DNA from: Parvularcula sp039822105
GTDB taxonomy: Bacteria > Pseudomonadota > Alphaproteobacteria > Caulobacterales > Parvularculaceae
Assembly: GCA_039822105.1 (NCBI GenBank)
Contig: JBCBMW010000014.1
Span: 1-64,000 of the forward strand
Length of the DNA stretch: 64,000 nucleotides
Direction of reading: 5' to 3'
The notes under the pieces are model-generated. The model saw only the letters and a list, made by a program, of their open reading frames with translations, made no database searches and was not told the origin of the DNA. Shown here in pieces: positions 18,114-26,098 of this stretch; position 1 is the stretch's first letter, and each line of letters opens with the position of its first letter. The translations under genes and the position numbers were made by a program.

Positions 18114-18969
18114 ACGCAAGCGAGGCATGGCCTAACAGCTCTTGGATCACGCGGAGGTCCGCGCCCGATGCAAGAAGCTCGGTGGCGAATGCGTGGCGTA
18201 GTGCGTGGGGCGTGGCGGAGTCGGGCAGGCCAAGCTGCTGCCGCAGTTTCCTCATCCGTGCTTGGGCGACGGTGGCGGACAGGCGCGCGCCGCGGACACC
18301 AATAAAGAGTGGCGTTTCCCCATTCTTATCGGTGGAGACGGGCACGCCTGCCAACGCCTGTTTGTAGCGTTGCAGCGCCCGAGCCACCTCGGGCAGGATC
18401 GGCACGTCCCGCGTTTTGCCGCCCTTGCCGTGGATCCGAAGAACATCGGCCGGGAGGTTGGCGGGCAGAGCCAACGCTTCGCTGATCCGCAGGCCTGCAC
18501 CGTAAAGAAGCGTGAAAAGCGCCGCATCCCTCGCCGCGACCCATGTCGGCTGATCATCATCCGAAGATGCAGCGGTGATCAGCGCGTCGGCATCGGGCGC
18601 ACTGACCGGGCGCGGCAGCACAGCCCGGCGCTTGGGCGACTTGAGAGCAGAGAGCGCAGCTGAGGTCAGAACCCCGCGGCGATCCCAGTAACGGTAGAAA
18701 CTGCGCAGCGCGGAAAGATCGAGCCGAAGGGTTGCTGGATCGATCCCATCGCGATGGCGCCAGGCGAGGAACGCGCGGAAGTCGCGGGTTTTCAGCGCGC
18801 GTAATGCTTCGGCGTTGATCGAAGTGTCGATATGCTCGCTTAGGAAGGCGTGAAAGCGATCCAGCGCGGCTTCATAGTTGCGGAGGGTGTAGGCGCTCGC
18901 TCTGCGCTCAACGCGTAAGGCGCTGAGAAAACCTTGGGCGAGTTGTTCAAAAGACTGGTGGAGCGTCAC
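18007..18969 (-). CDS. xerC: tyrosine recombinase XerC
   Basis: A 320-residue site-specific recombinase. XerC with XerD resolves chromosome dimers at dif. It has the N-terminal SAM-like core-binding domain (about 1-95) and a C-terminal catalytic domain with the full set of residues: Arg in GAGLRISEAL, Lys in HGKGGKTRDVP, HxxR in HALRHAF, and His/Tyr in LGHASLASTQWYT. Housekeeping rather than phage integrase: no attachment repeat, tRNA or phage gene is adjacent. GTG start overlapping the upstream lipoprotein gene by 4 bases, so it sits at the end of the moxR operon. Confidence 0.93.
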   Translation of the reverse strand: MTLHQSFEQLAQGFLSALRVERRASAYTLRNYEAALDRFHAFLSEHIDTSINAEALRALKTRDFRAFLAWRHRDGIDPATLRLDLSALRSFYRYWDRRGVLTSAALSALKSPKRRAVLPRPVSAPDADALITAASSDDDQPTWVAARDAALFTLLYGAGLRISEALALPANLPADVLRIHGKGGKTRDVPILPEVARALQRYKQALAGVPVSTDKNGETPLFIGVRGARLSATVAQARMRKLRQQLGLPDSATPHALRHAFATELLASGADLRVIQELLGHASLASTQWYTAVDPDRLQREHHRCHPRAGRQQRSAAQSP

Positions 18970-19238
18970 TGCGCCGACGTGGCGTCTTCATCCTTAACCG
19001 CTGGTGAATCTTCAGGCTCGATGTCGCCGTGCCAGACCCACTCTTCTGACCAATGTGCACCGCTTTCGGTGTGGACAATCTCAGGGCCTTCACCAGGAAC
19101 CGTGCGTCCGGTCGCGCGCAGCGCAGCGTTGCTGATACCGTTCATCGACGTCCCCGCGGCGCGGGTAATCGCATCTCCGGTAGCGGCGCAACTGCAAAGA
19201 GAAAGTGCTGCAGCGCACAATAAAAAAACGCACTTCAC
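18966..19238 (-). CDS. small lipoprotein
   Basis: A 90-residue putative lipoprotein: VKCVFLLCAAALSLCSC is a short signal with the lipobox Cys at residue 17, followed by about 70 hydrophilic residues rich in acidic and Trp residues (EEWVWHGDIEPED). Function unknown. The GTG at 19238 has AGGGG upstream and gives a clean signal peptide; a GTG at 19298 that overlaps the preceding stop would add 20 residues. It lies between the VWA gene and xerC with coupling-style overlaps. Confidence 0.6.
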   Translation of the reverse strand: MKCVFLLCAAALSLCSCAATGDAITRAAGTSMNGISNAALRATGRTVPGEGPEIVHTESGAHWSEEWVWHGDIEPEDSPAVKDEDATSAQ

Positions 19239-19294
19239 GAAGAACACCCCTGCAAACTTCGTTCTACAAAGGCTGCCCGAAAATGAAGCTCTTG

Positions 19295-21433
19295 TCACCC
19301 ACCTGCCAGTCTTTTGCCTAATGAGGCGGGCGAATCAGAATGGCTTTGCAACCGTCTGAAAAGGGCGCTGGGACCGGGCAGTCGGCCGCTCTCCACCATC
19401 CAGGCGAGAAGGAGCAGGCCCGCGGCCATAGCTGCAAAAAGCCAGCGCGGCGCCAAGGGGCTCGCGCTTTCGGACAAGATGGTGCGTGCTTCCCGCGGCA
19501 CGTAGCCGAGCCACCCGCGTCCGTGTTTGTCCTCGCGACCGGAGCGCACACTGCGCAGGCTCGGGCCGTCGAAACCCTCTGAGGTCCACGCGATCACGCC
19601 TCCGCCCGTCGCGGCGGATGCCGATCCCATGAGCTCGCTGGTCAAACTGACCTGTGACAGCTCGAGCGACGGGTTTTGCGAACGAAGCGCGGCTGCTCTC
19701 AGCACAGTGCCGTCGTCGGTCACGGTCTCGAGTGTCGCGCGATCGGCTTCGATGCCCTCAATCGAGCTTATGAACAGGCCTTCGGCTTCTTGTTCGAGGG
19801 CGACGGTTTGCGGCGCATCGTCGGCGAGGGTGAGGCGAACCGTACCGACTTCGCTTGATAGCGTCCGCCGGCGGATATCCAGCCTTCCGTCTTCGGATAA
19901 TGATGCGGTGAGGGCCTCTTCCTCAAGCTCTGGTTCTGCCATCAGCCAGTGGACCAGACGGCGCAGAAACTCTCGGTGCGGACCACCACCGTCGAACCCC
20001 CGCGACCAAAGCCAAAGATGATCGGACAGCAGCATCGCGATCCGCCCATCGCCGACGCGGTCCGTGATCAGGAGGGGGGCGACATCGCCCGCCGTCATCA
20101 GGACATCGCCGCTGCGCACATCAGCAGGAATGTGCCGCAGCCACCGCCCCCAATCGCCCTGATCATCAAGGCTGCGCGTGATGGGATGCCGCTGACCGAG
20201 CTCTGAGACCCGCGGGACAAACGCCCGCTCCGCCGCGCGGCCCATCTCACCGATGGGCAACACCCGGGACAGGGTCGCTTGGGCCACAAGACTACCGTCG
20301 CCTGAAAGCTCCGGACCCGCCGCAATGAGCAAGGCCCCGCCTCGCTCGACGTAGCGTGTTACCGAGGCGAGCTCTGAAGCGGAAATCACATTGCGGTAAG
20401 TGTACCGATCAAAAATGACGACATTGAAATGCTCGAGCTTGTCACGGAAGAGCTCTCGGCTGGGGAACTCGATCAGGTTAAGCTCTGCCCGCGAGGCGGT
20501 GACTTCCTTGTCGCCTGGTTTCAAGATCGTGAAGTGGACGAGATCGACGGCCGGATCGGACTTCAGAACGTTGCGCCAGACCCGCTCCCCGGCATGGGGC
20601 TCACCTGAGATCAGCAGCACACGGAGGCGATCGCGGATCACGTTGACTCCCGCTGATACGGTGTTGTTCCGTAAGGTGAGCTCTCCTTGGGTTCGCGGCA
20701 CCTCGATCTCGATCACCCGCTCGCCCGGGCGTTCCATCGGTACGGCGAACAGGCTCGGTTCGCCTGGCCGGACCATGCGGTTGGCGATCCGCTCGCCATC
20801 GACGGAGAGGAAGGCGGGGATCGCTTCGCCTGAACCTTGCTCCTCGACCACGAACTCAAACGTCAGCTCATCGCCGACAATCCCGAAGCGAGGCGCAGAG
20901 AGGAAGCGCACTGATCGGTCGCGCTCTTGCGCGGGGTTGCCGACAAGCACGGTGTGAAGCGGCACGGGCAGCTCTCGTGTGATCGCGGCATCGCTTCCCT
21001 GCACCTGGCCGTCGGTCAGCACAAAGATGGAAGAGAGTTGATCGCGATCTGCGGCCCCAAGGCCGCTGGTGAGGCCCTGGGCCAGGTCCGATTGGTCTGC
21101 GCTACCAAACCCCGTTTCGATGACTTCGAGCCCCTCGGCCTCGAGCTTTTGCCGAAGCCGCGCTGCCGCTTCGGTTTGGACCGCTGGGCGGTTGCCAAGC
21201 GCTGCGCTGGCGCTTTGGTCGATCATGATCAGCGCCTGGTCGGGCAGGGGTTCGAACGATTGCTCCGTGGCCATAGGACCCAAGAGGAAGAGGCAAACGG
21301 TGACGGCTGAAAGCAGCCGTAGGAAGGCGCCGATGCGCGATCCCACAAACCGGACACCCGCAGCGATGATCACGATGATGGCAATCAGCGCGATCAAAGG
21401 CAGCGGGAGGAGGGGGCTCCATTCAAGGGCCAT
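19295..21433 (-). CDS. VWA/glutamine-amidotransferase-like membrane protein
   Basis: A 712-residue inner-membrane protein. Two N-terminal hydrophobic helices (about 10-55) precede a von Willebrand A-like region with a MIDAS-type DQSAS near residue 72 and FVLTDGQ near 137. The middle (about 265-500) resembles the class I glutamine amidotransferase-like fold seen in BatA/BatB-linked proteins. A last membrane helix lies near residue 675. In MoxR operons such proteins are proposed partners of the AAA+ ATPase in assembling or maturing envelope proteins. Its start overlaps the DUF4159 gene by 11 bases. Confidence 0.8.
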   Translation of the reverse strand: MALEWSPLLPLPLIALIAIIVIIAAGVRFVGSRIGAFLRLLSAVTVCLFLLGPMATEQSFEPLPDQALIMIDQSASAALGNRPAVQTEAAARLRQKLEAEGLEVIETGFGSADQSDLAQGLTSGLGAADRDQLSSIFVLTDGQVQGSDAAITRELPVPLHTVLVGNPAQERDRSVRFLSAPRFGIVGDELTFEFVVEEQGSGEAIPAFLSVDGERIANRMVRPGEPSLFAVPMERPGERVIEIEVPRTQGELTLRNNTVSAGVNVIRDRLRVLLISGEPHAGERVWRNVLKSDPAVDLVHFTILKPGDKEVTASRAELNLIEFPSRELFRDKLEHFNVVIFDRYTYRNVISASELASVTRYVERGGALLIAAGPELSGDGSLVAQATLSRVLPIGEMGRAAERAFVPRVSELGQRHPITRSLDDQGDWGRWLRHIPADVRSGDVLMTAGDVAPLLITDRVGDGRIAMLLSDHLWLWSRGFDGGGPHREFLRRLVHWLMAEPELEEEALTASLSEDGRLDIRRRTLSSEVGTVRLTLADDAPQTVALEQEAEGLFISSIEGIEADRATLETVTDDGTVLRAAALRSQNPSLELSQVSLTSELMGSASAATGGGVIAWTSEGFDGPSLRSVRSGREDKHGRGWLGYVPREARTILSESASPLAPRWLFAAMAAGLLLLAWMVESGRLPGPSALFRRLQSHSDSPASLGKRLAGG

Positions 21434-24068
21434 CGATCAACCTCTGGATTTCATCTTCGGTGTCGCCGAGGCGATCGAGCATCGACTGCACTTCGGCCTG
21501 GTCGGCCTTATAGTTTCCGGTGACGGCCACCATGGCCATGTTGATCCCTGCACGGAAAGCAAGCTCACGCCTGCGCTCCCCGCCTGGTCCAGCTGGCCGC
21601 AAGGGATAGCCGCGGTCATCAAGCGCCCAGGCCGACGCCCAGTCCCTGCCGCCAATGATCAGGGAGGGGACACCGTCGCGGCGCTGATCGAGCGCGCCTC
21701 TTGTTTCCACCCACACCTGTCCGCCCGTGGTGCGGCCTTCGAGATCGCCCAGGCGGTAGAAGGAGAAAAGGAGCACGCTGTCGGCGCCAAGCGGCTCAAG
21801 CGGCGGCGCATCGAAACGGGCGAGGATATCGTCAAGACCGCCATCGCCCATGCCCGGTCGCGCGACGTTCAGTGTGTCAATGATCAAGAGACCCCCGCCC
21901 GCCATAAAGTCCTCAAGGCGCTGGAGGGCACTGTCCGACGGCGGCTCCTGACCTGGCCTGATCGGCCAATAGAGAAGGGGGTAGACGGAGAGCTCATCAC
22001 GGTCTGGGTCAACGCCTTGGGGCGGCGCCGGTTCAAGGGCGGTGCGCAGGCTGGCCTGAACCGAAAGACCGCGCAGGCCCGCTTCGCTCAGTGCGTCGAC
22101 CTCGCGATCGCCGGTTTTGATATAGCCAAAGCGGATATCGAGCGCGGCCTCCGTGGCGAGTGACGGCAAGGGAGGCCGCAGCTGCGCCTTCGCTGGCGGT
22201 GCCATCAGGGGGCTGATCACAACCGCGGTGACAGCCGCTGCCACCGGCAGCAATCGGCCGCCGGTCATTGTCAGGAAAGCGTCTGCCGACAACAGGATAA
22301 TCGCCAGGACGAGCAGCAGCGGCCCAAGATCCGTCTGCGTCGCTTTGGTTGCGCCCATCAGCCTTGCGCCGCGGGGCAGGGTCTCGGCGGTGAGCCCGCG
22401 AAGCGGCGGCGTCCCGTCATAGGCGTTGACCGCGAGCTCTTTCGTGGTCGAACCATAAAGGCCTGGAGCGGCGTCCTCGCCCGCCCGCCATGGTTCGGTG
22501 CCGAGCGGTGCATCGATCAGCGCACCGAAACCGTTAACCAACTTTGTCGCCGGGAGAGCTTCATCGGCACCGGGGGCAGGTTGATCGAGAGCGGTTTCGG
22601 CCAGGGCAGCAAGCCGCTGCAACACTTGCGCGAACAGACCTGAGATGGGAAAGTCCGACCACGTTGGAACGGCGCTGACATGGACGAGGACAACAAGCCC
22701 TTCGCCTTGCCGTCGCGCCGTGATCAGCGGCGTGCCGTCCGCCAGCGCCACCCAGATATCAGGGTTTGCTCCGGGTGCGGTGAGCACCTGACGGCGGACT
22801 GCGATGTCTTCTTCAAGCGCAAGGTCGCCAATCGGGCTGAGCGCTTCGATCCGGCTGACGCGCTGCGGCTCGGCCCAGGTGAGCGCTCCGCCGAGGGCCC
22901 GCTCGCCGCCTAAAACTGGAGCAGGAAGAAGAGGGTCACCGTTGATCCTGTCACCAGCGAGAAGCCGGGGCCCGGCGAACCGCAAAAGGACGCCTCCAGC
23001 GTCGACAAAGGCTTCGAGACCCTCGCGGTCCCGCGTACGGAAAGTGCCGATATCGTCGAGGATAATCATGCCGGGGTCTTCCAGAAGAAGATCAGCAATC
23101 GGCCCGTCGATCAGCTCTGCCCGCGGCTCGAGCGCGCGGGTGAGGTAGAAGCCGCCCTCGCGCAGGCTGTCATTGCCCCGCGATGCGATACCCACAAGAG
23201 TGCGGCGCGCGCTGGCCCCAAGAAGCTCCACCGCACCGGCGCTCCGGATACCGTCAATCTCGAGACGGACGACCTGGTTTCGGATCGCCAGGGGAAGACG
23301 GAAGGTGACGTCTTGGGTGAGTGTCCCGGGTTCCAAAACGGCGCTTTCGGTGGACAGCGCGCGGCCGTCAGCGCCAATGGCGGAGACCTGCCACCGCCCC
23401 GTTCCGCGGTCATCGCTACGCATCACCGGAACCGTTAGCGCGTCGGCTGTGACGCGCACTTGTCCCAGCGCCACGGTGGTTGACGATGGAAGCGAGACCT
23501 CCGCCCGCGGGAGATAGGCGGCCTCGTCACCTGTCATGATCCCGCCGGCGATGTAGATGAGGCGCTCCGCATTCTGAAGGGTGGCGGTGTCCAGGACGCC
23601 TTCGGCTTGGGGCAAGACCGGTTGCGGTTCCCAACGCTCGATGGCGCGCATCGCTTCATCAGGGGAGAGATCAGTGATCACCTCGCCGTCGGAACGGCGC
23701 ACAAGGGTCACAGGCCCGCGGCTGGCTTCCAGCGCTGCGCGCGCTGCATTTTGCCGATCGGTCCAATGGGCCGCTGCATCCCAGCCGTCATCCATCAATA
23801 GGGTCACTGGCCCCTCCGTTTGCGGAGGTTCGTCGCCGACGAGAGGTCCTGCTAGGCCGAGGATCAATGCGGTAAAGGCCAGCATCCTGACAATCAGGAT
23901 CAAAGGCGGTGTCCGCACCGGCTGGCTTTTCCGGCTCGATAGATCCTTGAGGAAATACATGCCGCCGAACACCTCGCGCCGCGGCTGGGGCGGCACAGCG
24001 CGCAGCAGCCAGTAAAGCGCCGGAAGAGCAACGAGGCCTGCAAGGACAAAGGGGCTTGCGAAACTCAT
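21423..24068 (-). CDS. BatA/DUF4159 domain membrane protein
   Basis: An 881-residue membrane protein. Residues 1-80 match the BatA/Aerotolerance N-terminal module: two helices around a PPQPRREVFGG loop. A long periplasmic/cytoplasmic middle follows, then a membrane segment pair (about 600-645), and the C-terminal 210 residues form the DUF4159 domain (FGYIKTGDREVDALSEAGL at its start; GGLLIIDTLN). Biochemical function unknown; the context (moxR and DUF58 upstream, VWA downstream) places it in a MoxR-linked envelope complex. Spacing to DUF58 is 4 bases. Confidence 0.85.
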   Translation of the reverse strand: MSFASPFVLAGLVALPALYWLLRAVPPQPRREVFGGMYFLKDLSSRKSQPVRTPPLILIVRMLAFTALILGLAGPLVGDEPPQTEGPVTLLMDDGWDAAAHWTDRQNAARAALEASRGPVTLVRRSDGEVITDLSPDEAMRAIERWEPQPVLPQAEGVLDTATLQNAERLIYIAGGIMTGDEAAYLPRAEVSLPSSTTVALGQVRVTADALTVPVMRSDDRGTGRWQVSAIGADGRALSTESAVLEPGTLTQDVTFRLPLAIRNQVVRLEIDGIRSAGAVELLGASARRTLVGIASRGNDSLREGGFYLTRALEPRAELIDGPIADLLLEDPGMIILDDIGTFRTRDREGLEAFVDAGGVLLRFAGPRLLAGDRINGDPLLPAPVLGGERALGGALTWAEPQRVSRIEALSPIGDLALEEDIAVRRQVLTAPGANPDIWVALADGTPLITARRQGEGLVVLVHVSAVPTWSDFPISGLFAQVLQRLAALAETALDQPAPGADEALPATKLVNGFGALIDAPLGTEPWRAGEDAAPGLYGSTTKELAVNAYDGTPPLRGLTAETLPRGARLMGATKATQTDLGPLLLVLAIILLSADAFLTMTGGRLLPVAAAVTAVVISPLMAPPAKAQLRPPLPSLATEAALDIRFGYIKTGDREVDALSEAGLRGLSVQASLRTALEPAPPQGVDPDRDELSVYPLLYWPIRPGQEPPSDSALQRLEDFMAGGGLLIIDTLNVARPGMGDGGLDDILARFDAPPLEPLGADSVLLFSFYRLGDLEGRTTGGQVWVETRGALDQRRDGVPSLIIGGRDWASAWALDDRGYPLRPAGPGGERRRELAFRAGINMAMVAVTGNYKADQAEVQSMLDRLGDTEDEIQRLIDGP

Positions 24069-24072
24069 ACCG

Positions 24073-24936
24073 CTATCCGTCCTCGCTCATGCGTTGCAGG
24101 AGGGAGAGGAGAAGCGGGGCAGGCGACTGATCCGTCGTGTGAAAGGTGACAAGTTCTTGCGGTAGGCGGACTGATTTCTTGAGCGCTTCGTGGTGCGACT
24201 GGCGCTGTTCCTGATAAGCGTCCTTGACCGACCCCGCATCGCCAAACCTTCGGCGGAAGGTGCCGCCTGGACCTTCAAAGCGTGTGGCGCCGCTATAGGG
24301 GAATGTCTCTTCGAGTGGGTCCTCGACCACCACGGCCATAGGCCGTCCGTGGGCGTCTCTTATCCGCGCGAAGGCTGACTGCAGTTCCTCCGGTGGACGA
24401 TGGAAGTCACTGACCAAGAGCACATGGGCGCCAGGCACGGGCGCAATATCGGAGAGTTTCGCTTGGCGAAGGAGCAGGCGATGGGCGAGCGAGGGAATGC
24501 TTTGCGGACCGCTCACCGGCGGCTCTGCGCCGCCCCAAAGGCCAGCGCGTTCACTGGAGCGGAGAAGCACCATGGCGAGGGCCAGGGCGATTATCTGCCC
24601 ACGGAACCGTTTGCTCGGCCGTTTGCCGCCAGCAAAATCGAAGTCTTCGTCGCCATCACACCAGATGAGGAGCGTTTGCGGCTGTTCCCACTCGGTCTGG
24701 CGAACGAGGAGCCGACGCTCCAATCGCGCGGACTGGCGCCAATCAATCGACGATGACGGATCGCCTGGCGCATAGTCCCGGAACTGCCAGAACGTGTCGC
24801 TGCGCCCTGGCCGTTGGCGGGCATGGCGACCTGCGGTCACAGCGGTAGCTGCATGCTCCGCCGCAGCGATGAGTTCAGGCAAGCCGTGGGCCGCGCGGGC
24901 AGCTTCCTGCTCAAGAGAGGCAGGGGTGGTTGTCAC
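24073..24936 (-). CDS. DUF58 domain protein
   Basis: A 287-residue cytosolic protein. The DUF58 hallmark RPGRSDTFWQFRDYAPGDPS, with the following DWRQSARL, lies near residues 42-72, and a VWA-like fold follows (LLIWCDGDEDF, VLLVSDFHRP). DUF58 proteins are constant partners of MoxR ATPases, probably as adaptors. It overlaps moxR by 4 bases (translational coupling) and precedes the DUF4159 gene by 4 bases. Confidence 0.88.
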   Translation of the reverse strand: MTTTPASLEQEAARAAHGLPELIAAAEHAATAVTAGRHARQRPGRSDTFWQFRDYAPGDPSSSIDWRQSARLERRLLVRQTEWEQPQTLLIWCDGDEDFDFAGGKRPSKRFRGQIIALALAMVLLRSSERAGLWGGAEPPVSGPQSIPSLAHRLLLRQAKLSDIAPVPGAHVLLVSDFHRPPEELQSAFARIRDAHGRPMAVVVEDPLEETFPYSGATRFEGPGGTFRRRFGDAGSVKDAYQEQRQSHHEALKKSVRLPQELVTFHTTDQSPAPLLLSLLQRMSEDG

Positions 24937-25913
24937 GAGAGCGCGCTTTCCACCATGCCAGCGATGAGCGGCTCGATCGACTGACCCTCAGCGCGGGCGT
25001 TGAAACTCAAAGCCATCCGGTGGCGGAGGATCGGAGCGGCAAGGGCGATCAAGTCTTCTGTTTCTGGTGATGGCGCACCGCGAAGAACCGCTCTTGCGCG
25101 AAGCGCCAGACTAAACGCTTGGCTCGCGCGGGGACCGGGGCCCCAGCGGAGGTACTCGGCGAACCGGCCCCCTGGCCGGGCGGTGCGGACAAGCTCGAGC
25201 ACTGTTTCAATCAATGTGTCCGCGATCGGCATACGGCGGACGAGGTGCTGCGCTTCTTGCAACAAGCCGGGCGTCAGAACCTGCTCCGGCTCTTCAGTCC
25301 GTTCAAACGTCGTCGCACGAAGCATCTCTCGCTCGGCCTCGATGCTGGGTTGGTCAACATTGATCTGCATCAGGAACCGGTCGAGCTGGGCTTCTGGCAG
25401 GGGGTAGGTGCCTTCTTGTTCAATAGGGTTTTGGGTCGCGAGCACGTGGAACGGCGCAGGCAGAGGGCGCACTTCGCCGCTGATCGTCACCTGCTGCTCT
25501 TGCATGGCTTCGAGGAGTGCTGACTGTGTGCGCGGGCTGGCCCGGTTGATCTCATCCGCCATCAAAAGTTGGCAAAAGATCGGTCCCTCAATGAACCGAA
25601 ACTGGCGGCGACCTTGGGAATCCTCGTCGAGAACCTCAGCACCAAGAATATCAGAAGGCATCAAATCGGGGGTGAACTGCACCCTCTTCGACGTCAGGCC
25701 GAGAACGATGCCCGCCGACTTCACCAGCCGCGTCTTCGCAAGGCCGGGCGTGCCCACGAGCAGGCCATGCCCGCCGCAAAGAAGCGTGATCATCACCTCG
25801 TCGATCACCTGATCCTGGCCGAACACCACTGCCGCTAGAGCCTTGCGCGCCTTGCCGAGACGAATGCTGAGGGCGTCAAAGGCCGCCAAAGCTGCTAAAT
25901 CATCATTCGCCAC
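24933..25913 (-). CDS. MoxR family AAA+ ATPase
   Basis: A 326-residue AAA+ ATPase of the MoxR group, chaperone-like proteins that insert cofactors or remodel VWA-domain partners. Walker A is GTPGLAKTR near residue 54, Walker B LMADEINRASPRTQ near 118, sensor 1 ATQNPIEQEGTYPLPEAQLD. First gene of a leftward operon of six genes ending at xerC. The 185-base spacer to sppA holds the promoter. Confidence 0.95.
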   Translation of the reverse strand: MANDDLAALAAFDALSIRLGKARKALAAVVFGQDQVIDEVMITLLCGGHGLLVGTPGLAKTRLVKSAGIVLGLTSKRVQFTPDLMPSDILGAEVLDEDSQGRRQFRFIEGPIFCQLLMADEINRASPRTQSALLEAMQEQQVTISGEVRPLPAPFHVLATQNPIEQEGTYPLPEAQLDRFLMQINVDQPSIEAEREMLRATTFERTEEPEQVLTPGLLQEAQHLVRRMPIADTLIETVLELVRTARPGGRFAEYLRWGPGPRASQAFSLALRARAVLRGAPSPETEDLIALAAPILRHRMALSFNARAEGQSIEPLIAGMVESALS

Positions 25914-26031
25914 GGAGCTGTCCTCCCAATCCGATGGTTCTCTTGGCTAGGATGCGCCGCAAGCATGGGCAAATGGCGAATTGGCAATCGAAAAAACGCA
26001 TTTTCCTCTCGCAGTGGGGTTTTGATTGATT

Positions 26032-26045
26032 ATTTATCGATAAAT
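26032..26045. promoter_or_regulatory. 14-bp perfect palindrome upstream of sppA and moxR
   Basis: ATTTATCGATAAAT is a perfect palindrome in the divergent moxR/sppA spacer, 53 bases before the proposed sppA start. It contains TATCGATAAA, also found at 17800-17809. It is a candidate operator; the binding protein is unknown. Confidence 0.4.
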
Positions 26046-26098
26046 CGACTACCGTCTGCGTGTTGCGCGGACATCACCGTTCCGTTTGGGAGGCACTC

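Noticed and set aside
18007..18969. Phage or integron integrase instead of XerC
   Set aside because: No attachment repeats, tRNA, or phage genes nearby; the protein is a housekeeping-type XerC in a conserved operon.
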